Shown: one piece after another, positions 33,472 through 35,710 of the stretch
How positions within the stretch are numbered: the first letter of the stretch is position 1
Layout of the letters: every line of letters starts with the position of its first letter
Origin: an uncultured Clostridia bacterium
GTDB taxonomy: Bacteria > Bacillota > Clostridia > TANB77 > CAG-508
Reading direction: 5' to 3'
Length of the DNA stretch: 35,710 nucleotides
NCBI GenBank assembly: GCA_948517135.1
Contig: CAORJJ010000013.1
Coordinates: 1 to 35,710, forward strand
Made by a program: the position numbers and the translations under genes
The notes under the pieces: model-generated
Databases searched by the model: none
Told to the model about the DNA's origin: nothing
What the model saw: the letters and a program-made list of their open reading frames with translations, nothing else

Positions 33472-35710
33472 ATGAAAAAGAAGTTAATGATTTTTGCAGT
33501 AATAATAACATTGTTAATTGCTGGAACACTATTTTTAAAAAAGGAAAATATTAAAAATAGTATAACAAATAATACTAAAAAAATTTTGAAAAGTTCATCA
33601 CCAGAAGTTATTAATACAGAAAATGAAAATGACAACTGGGAGCTAGGGTTAGTATTTTATGATTCATCAGTTGATAATGGAAAGACAGCACTAACAGAAA
33701 TTAATTGGGATGCATCAGATGGTGGATATGGGCAAGGTGAAACAAGAATAATTACAGTACAAATAAATTATAAAAATATTAGTGCATTGAAAACATATGA
33801 TGTTGGAGAACTTGAAATTAGTATTCCAAACTTAATTTATAATACATCATCAGCTTATAATCATGATAGTGCATATTGGAAGTCTTCTGTAATTATAGGA
33901 GCAAATGATTCTACACATAGTGGTTATGATTGGAATCTTACAGGACCTTCATATATTCCAACTAGTCAAAATATTTATAAATTTACAAATGCTTTTTCTA
34001 TTGAAGAAAAAGCTAACTTTGAAGGAAGTATACAAATTCAATATACAATACAAGTTCCAGGAGAAAATGTAGCATATTCAAATCCAGAACAATATGAAGA
34101 TGAATGCACTCATTCTTTAAATAGAACACTAAAGGCAGAAGTAAAAGATATATGTGAAAGCAATGAAATAGTAATGAATTATAGAAGAACTTATATTCAT
34201 CCTTGGAAGGAAAGAACATATACTGTTACAAAAAATGCAAGTAAAATATCATCATACGATGGTTTAGGAGAAAATGCATCTAACTATATATGGGTGAAGT
34301 ATAGTTTTGATTATACATTAAAAGATGAGGATATTAATGCAATGTGGAGATATCCAGATATAGATACTGATAAGTCTCCAAAAATATATAAAGATCATAT
34401 TCCAGATAATTGTGTAGTATATGATATTTTTGAAAATAAGTTGGAGGCAGATAATAATATATATTCTTTTCCATTATCAACTTCAACAATATATGTTGGA
34501 TATCCAAAAGAATTTTATAATGAGGAAAACGAAACTTTAAAAATAAGTAATACTGTTGAATTATGGGGAACTTATAATAATAAAACTGAGCCAGAATGTC
34601 TTGCAACAGATTCAGTATCTGTTGATTTGTCAGAATATAGTTTTTCATATACAGGAAATTTATATAGTATAGACAAAGTTTCATCTTCAGGATTAAGATA
34701 TCAAGATATTATAAATGAAAATAAATATAATTATATTAGAAATGAAATTATTCCAGTAGCATATTATACAGGAAATCCAATGACAATAAAGTTTGGAGAT
34801 GATATATTAACAATAACCAATAATGAAGGAGAAAAAGTAAAGTTAAAAGAAGATGAATATTATTTTGATTCTATAAGTTGGGATAATGACCATTTTAAAA
34901 ATGGAAATGATAATATAATAAAAACCGATAAATATGATTGTGAGTTATGGGTAAAGTTTAAAAACAGTAATTCATATGAACTATATGATACTTTTAAAAA
35001 TAAAAGTAAGACTTGGAAATTTAGTGATGATATAAAAGTTGTAAGTTTCTATTTTATTATTAATGATGTAAAAGAATGTCTTGTTGGAAAAAGAGAATTA
35101 GTAAAAGTAAATACTCAGTGGGAATGGCATTCACCGATAAATGCAAGGACTATATTATTAAAAAAAGATATTCCTGAAAGTGGAACAGTATATAATTTTG
35201 ATTATATAGAAGTATATTTTAAAGATGCAAATAATAATTTTATTCTTCAAAATAATGTAGGGCTTGATGACTATTCTAGTGAAATAACAAAACAAATGAT
35301 AGCGCAATATGACTTAGAAACATATGGACATTATATGCAAAGAGATTTTTCTAGTGCTAGATGGAATTATTTTCATATAACACAGCCAAATCATGAACTA
35401 AGTTGTAGAAAAAATTTTTCAGCAGTAACACAGGATGTTGCTAATGAAGTATTTTATGGTTCATGTACAATCCAAGGAACTATTAGAGCTAGAACTATGA
35501 TTGAGTATTATCCAGAACAATATGATGAAACATATGCAGTTAAAGGTTTTAAATTGTATGATTTATTGCCATTAGGAATGGAGCTAGATTCTACTAGTGA
35601 TGAAATTCTTGCTAGTATAGAGTATAGAGATGTTTCAAATTACTTAATGTATGATTCACATTTTAATAAGATTACAATGGAGAAATTTAATGAAATATTA
35701 GATACAGATA
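33472..35710 (+). CDS. Large exported surface protein, N-terminal part (3' end outside window)
   Basis: The frame is open from ATG 33472 to the end of the window, giving at least 746 residues with no stop. A basic start (MKKKL) and a hydrophobic stretch (about 5-23) form a signal or anchor. The rest is rich in Tyr, Asn, Ser, Thr and Asp and in alternating beta-strand patterns. Recurrent phrases (VQINYKN, IQIQYTIQVPG, VVYDIFENKLEADN, GFKLYDLLPLGMELD) look like successive Ig-like or adhesin-type sheets as in Gram-positive collagen-binding and DUF11-type surface proteins. I cannot assign a family. A C-terminal LPXTG or other anchor would lie beyond the window. It starts after a terminator, so it is its own unit. 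Confidence 0.75.
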   Translation, partial: MKKKLMIFAVIITLLIAGTLFLKKENIKNSITNNTKKILKSSSPEVINTENENDNWELGLVFYDSSVDNGKTALTEINWDASDGGYGQGETRIITVQINYKNISALKTYDVGELEISIPNLIYNTSSAYNHDSAYWKSSVIIGANDSTHSGYDWNLTGPSYIPTSQNIYKFTNAFSIEEKANFEGSIQIQYTIQVPGENVAYSNPEQYEDECTHSLNRTLKAEVKDICESNEIVMNYRRTYIHPWKERTYTVTKNASKISSYDGLGENASNYIWVKYSFDYTLKDEDINAMWRYPDIDTDKSPKIYKDHIPDNCVVYDIFENKLEADNNIYSFPLSTSTIYVGYPKEFYNEENETLKISNTVELWGTYNNKTEPECLATDSVSVDLSEYSFSYTGNLYSIDKVSSSGLRYQDIINENKYNYIRNEIIPVAYYTGNPMTIKFGDDILTITNNEGEKVKLKEDEYYFDSISWDNDHFKNGNDNIIKTDKYDCELWVKFKNSNSYELYDTFKNKSKTWKFSDDIKVVSFYFIINDVKECLVGKRELVKVNTQWEWHSPINARTILLKKDIPESGTVYNFDYIEVYFKDANNNFILQNNVGLDDYSSEITKQMIAQYDLETYGHYMQRDFSSARWNYFHITQPNHELSCRKNFSAVTQDVANEVFYGSCTIQGTIRARTMIEYYPEQYDETYAVKGFKLYDLLPLGMELDSTSDEILASIEYRDVSNYLMYDSHFNKITMEKFNEILDTD

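Noticed and set aside
32600..33800. Homology between the unknown 282-residue protein and the surface protein (both have a Gly...Tyr-x-Ser-Ser phrase and ASDGG)
   Set aside because: Spacing of the phrases differs and the matches are short and of common residues; not enough to claim relationship by eye.
1..35710. CRISPR arrays, tRNA or rRNA genes, riboswitches, insertion sequences
   Set aside because: I looked for regular spaced repeats, cloverleaf-like or conserved RNA segments and transposase frames and saw none; gaps between genes are at most about 215 bp and hold only promoters and terminators.

Overview
The window comes from an AT-rich (about three quarters A+T), low-GC Gram-positive-like bacterium, most likely an uncultured clostridial or related Bacillota lineage. 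The evidence is strong AGGAGG-type ribosome binding sites, TTGaaa-17-TATAAT promoters, the standard code (TGA is a stop and Trp is TGG), a PrgI-type VirB3 protein and an SH3-glucosaminidase wall hydrolase. I cannot name the species. No tRNA, rRNA, CRISPR, transposase, integrase or relaxase gene was found, and no gene-free stretch exceeds about 215 bp.

Region 1 (1-7507) is the end of a surface-glycan locus, all on the + strand with tight or zero spacing. In order it holds an FkbM methyltransferase tail, a GT2 glycosyltransferase, a KDPG-type aldolase, an acetolactate-synthase-like ThDP enzyme, a HAD phosphatase, an NAD-dependent sugar epimerase/dehydratase, a membrane GT2 of the DPM1/GtrB type and a second FkbM methyltransferase. 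The middle block looks like a pathway that builds an unusual (perhaps carbon-extended) sugar and loads it onto a lipid carrier.

Region 2 (7581-10784) is an array of seven small exported proteins of the TrbC/VirB2 pilin type. The first stands alone with its own terminator. The next five form an operon with a clear sigma-A promoter and a terminator made of a perfect 27-bp inverted repeat, and this operon also carries the sixth. The seventh opens the next operon.

Region 3 (10392-29898) is one long operon, apparently from a single promoter at 10324-10352, that encodes a type IV secretion machine. It holds VirB2, PrgI/VirB3, a membrane-anchored TraC/VirB4 N-terminal-like protein without an ATPase domain, a complete VirB4 ATPase, four VirB6/TrbL-like proteins (three with very long C-terminal extensions), a tandem pair of unknown membrane-anchored paralogs, and two single-pass NTF2-like (VirB8-like) proteins. 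No relaxase and no VirD4/TcpA coupling protein are present in the window. The cluster may be a chromosomal T4SS that moves something other than conjugative DNA, or builds surface filaments, rather than an ordinary ICE.

Region 4 (29899-35710) holds an orphan LolD/MacB-type ABC ATPase, a small antisense-strand membrane protein that converges on it, and a divergent operon of a membrane-anchored SH3-GH73 glucosaminidase (a plausible VirB1-like wall-opening enzyme) with an unknown exported protein. The last gene is the start of a large exported surface protein that runs off the window. The main novelty candidate is the T4SS of regions 2-3: seven pilin-like subunits, four VirB6-like proteins, and a membrane-hairpin signature shared by pilins and VirB6 proteins.
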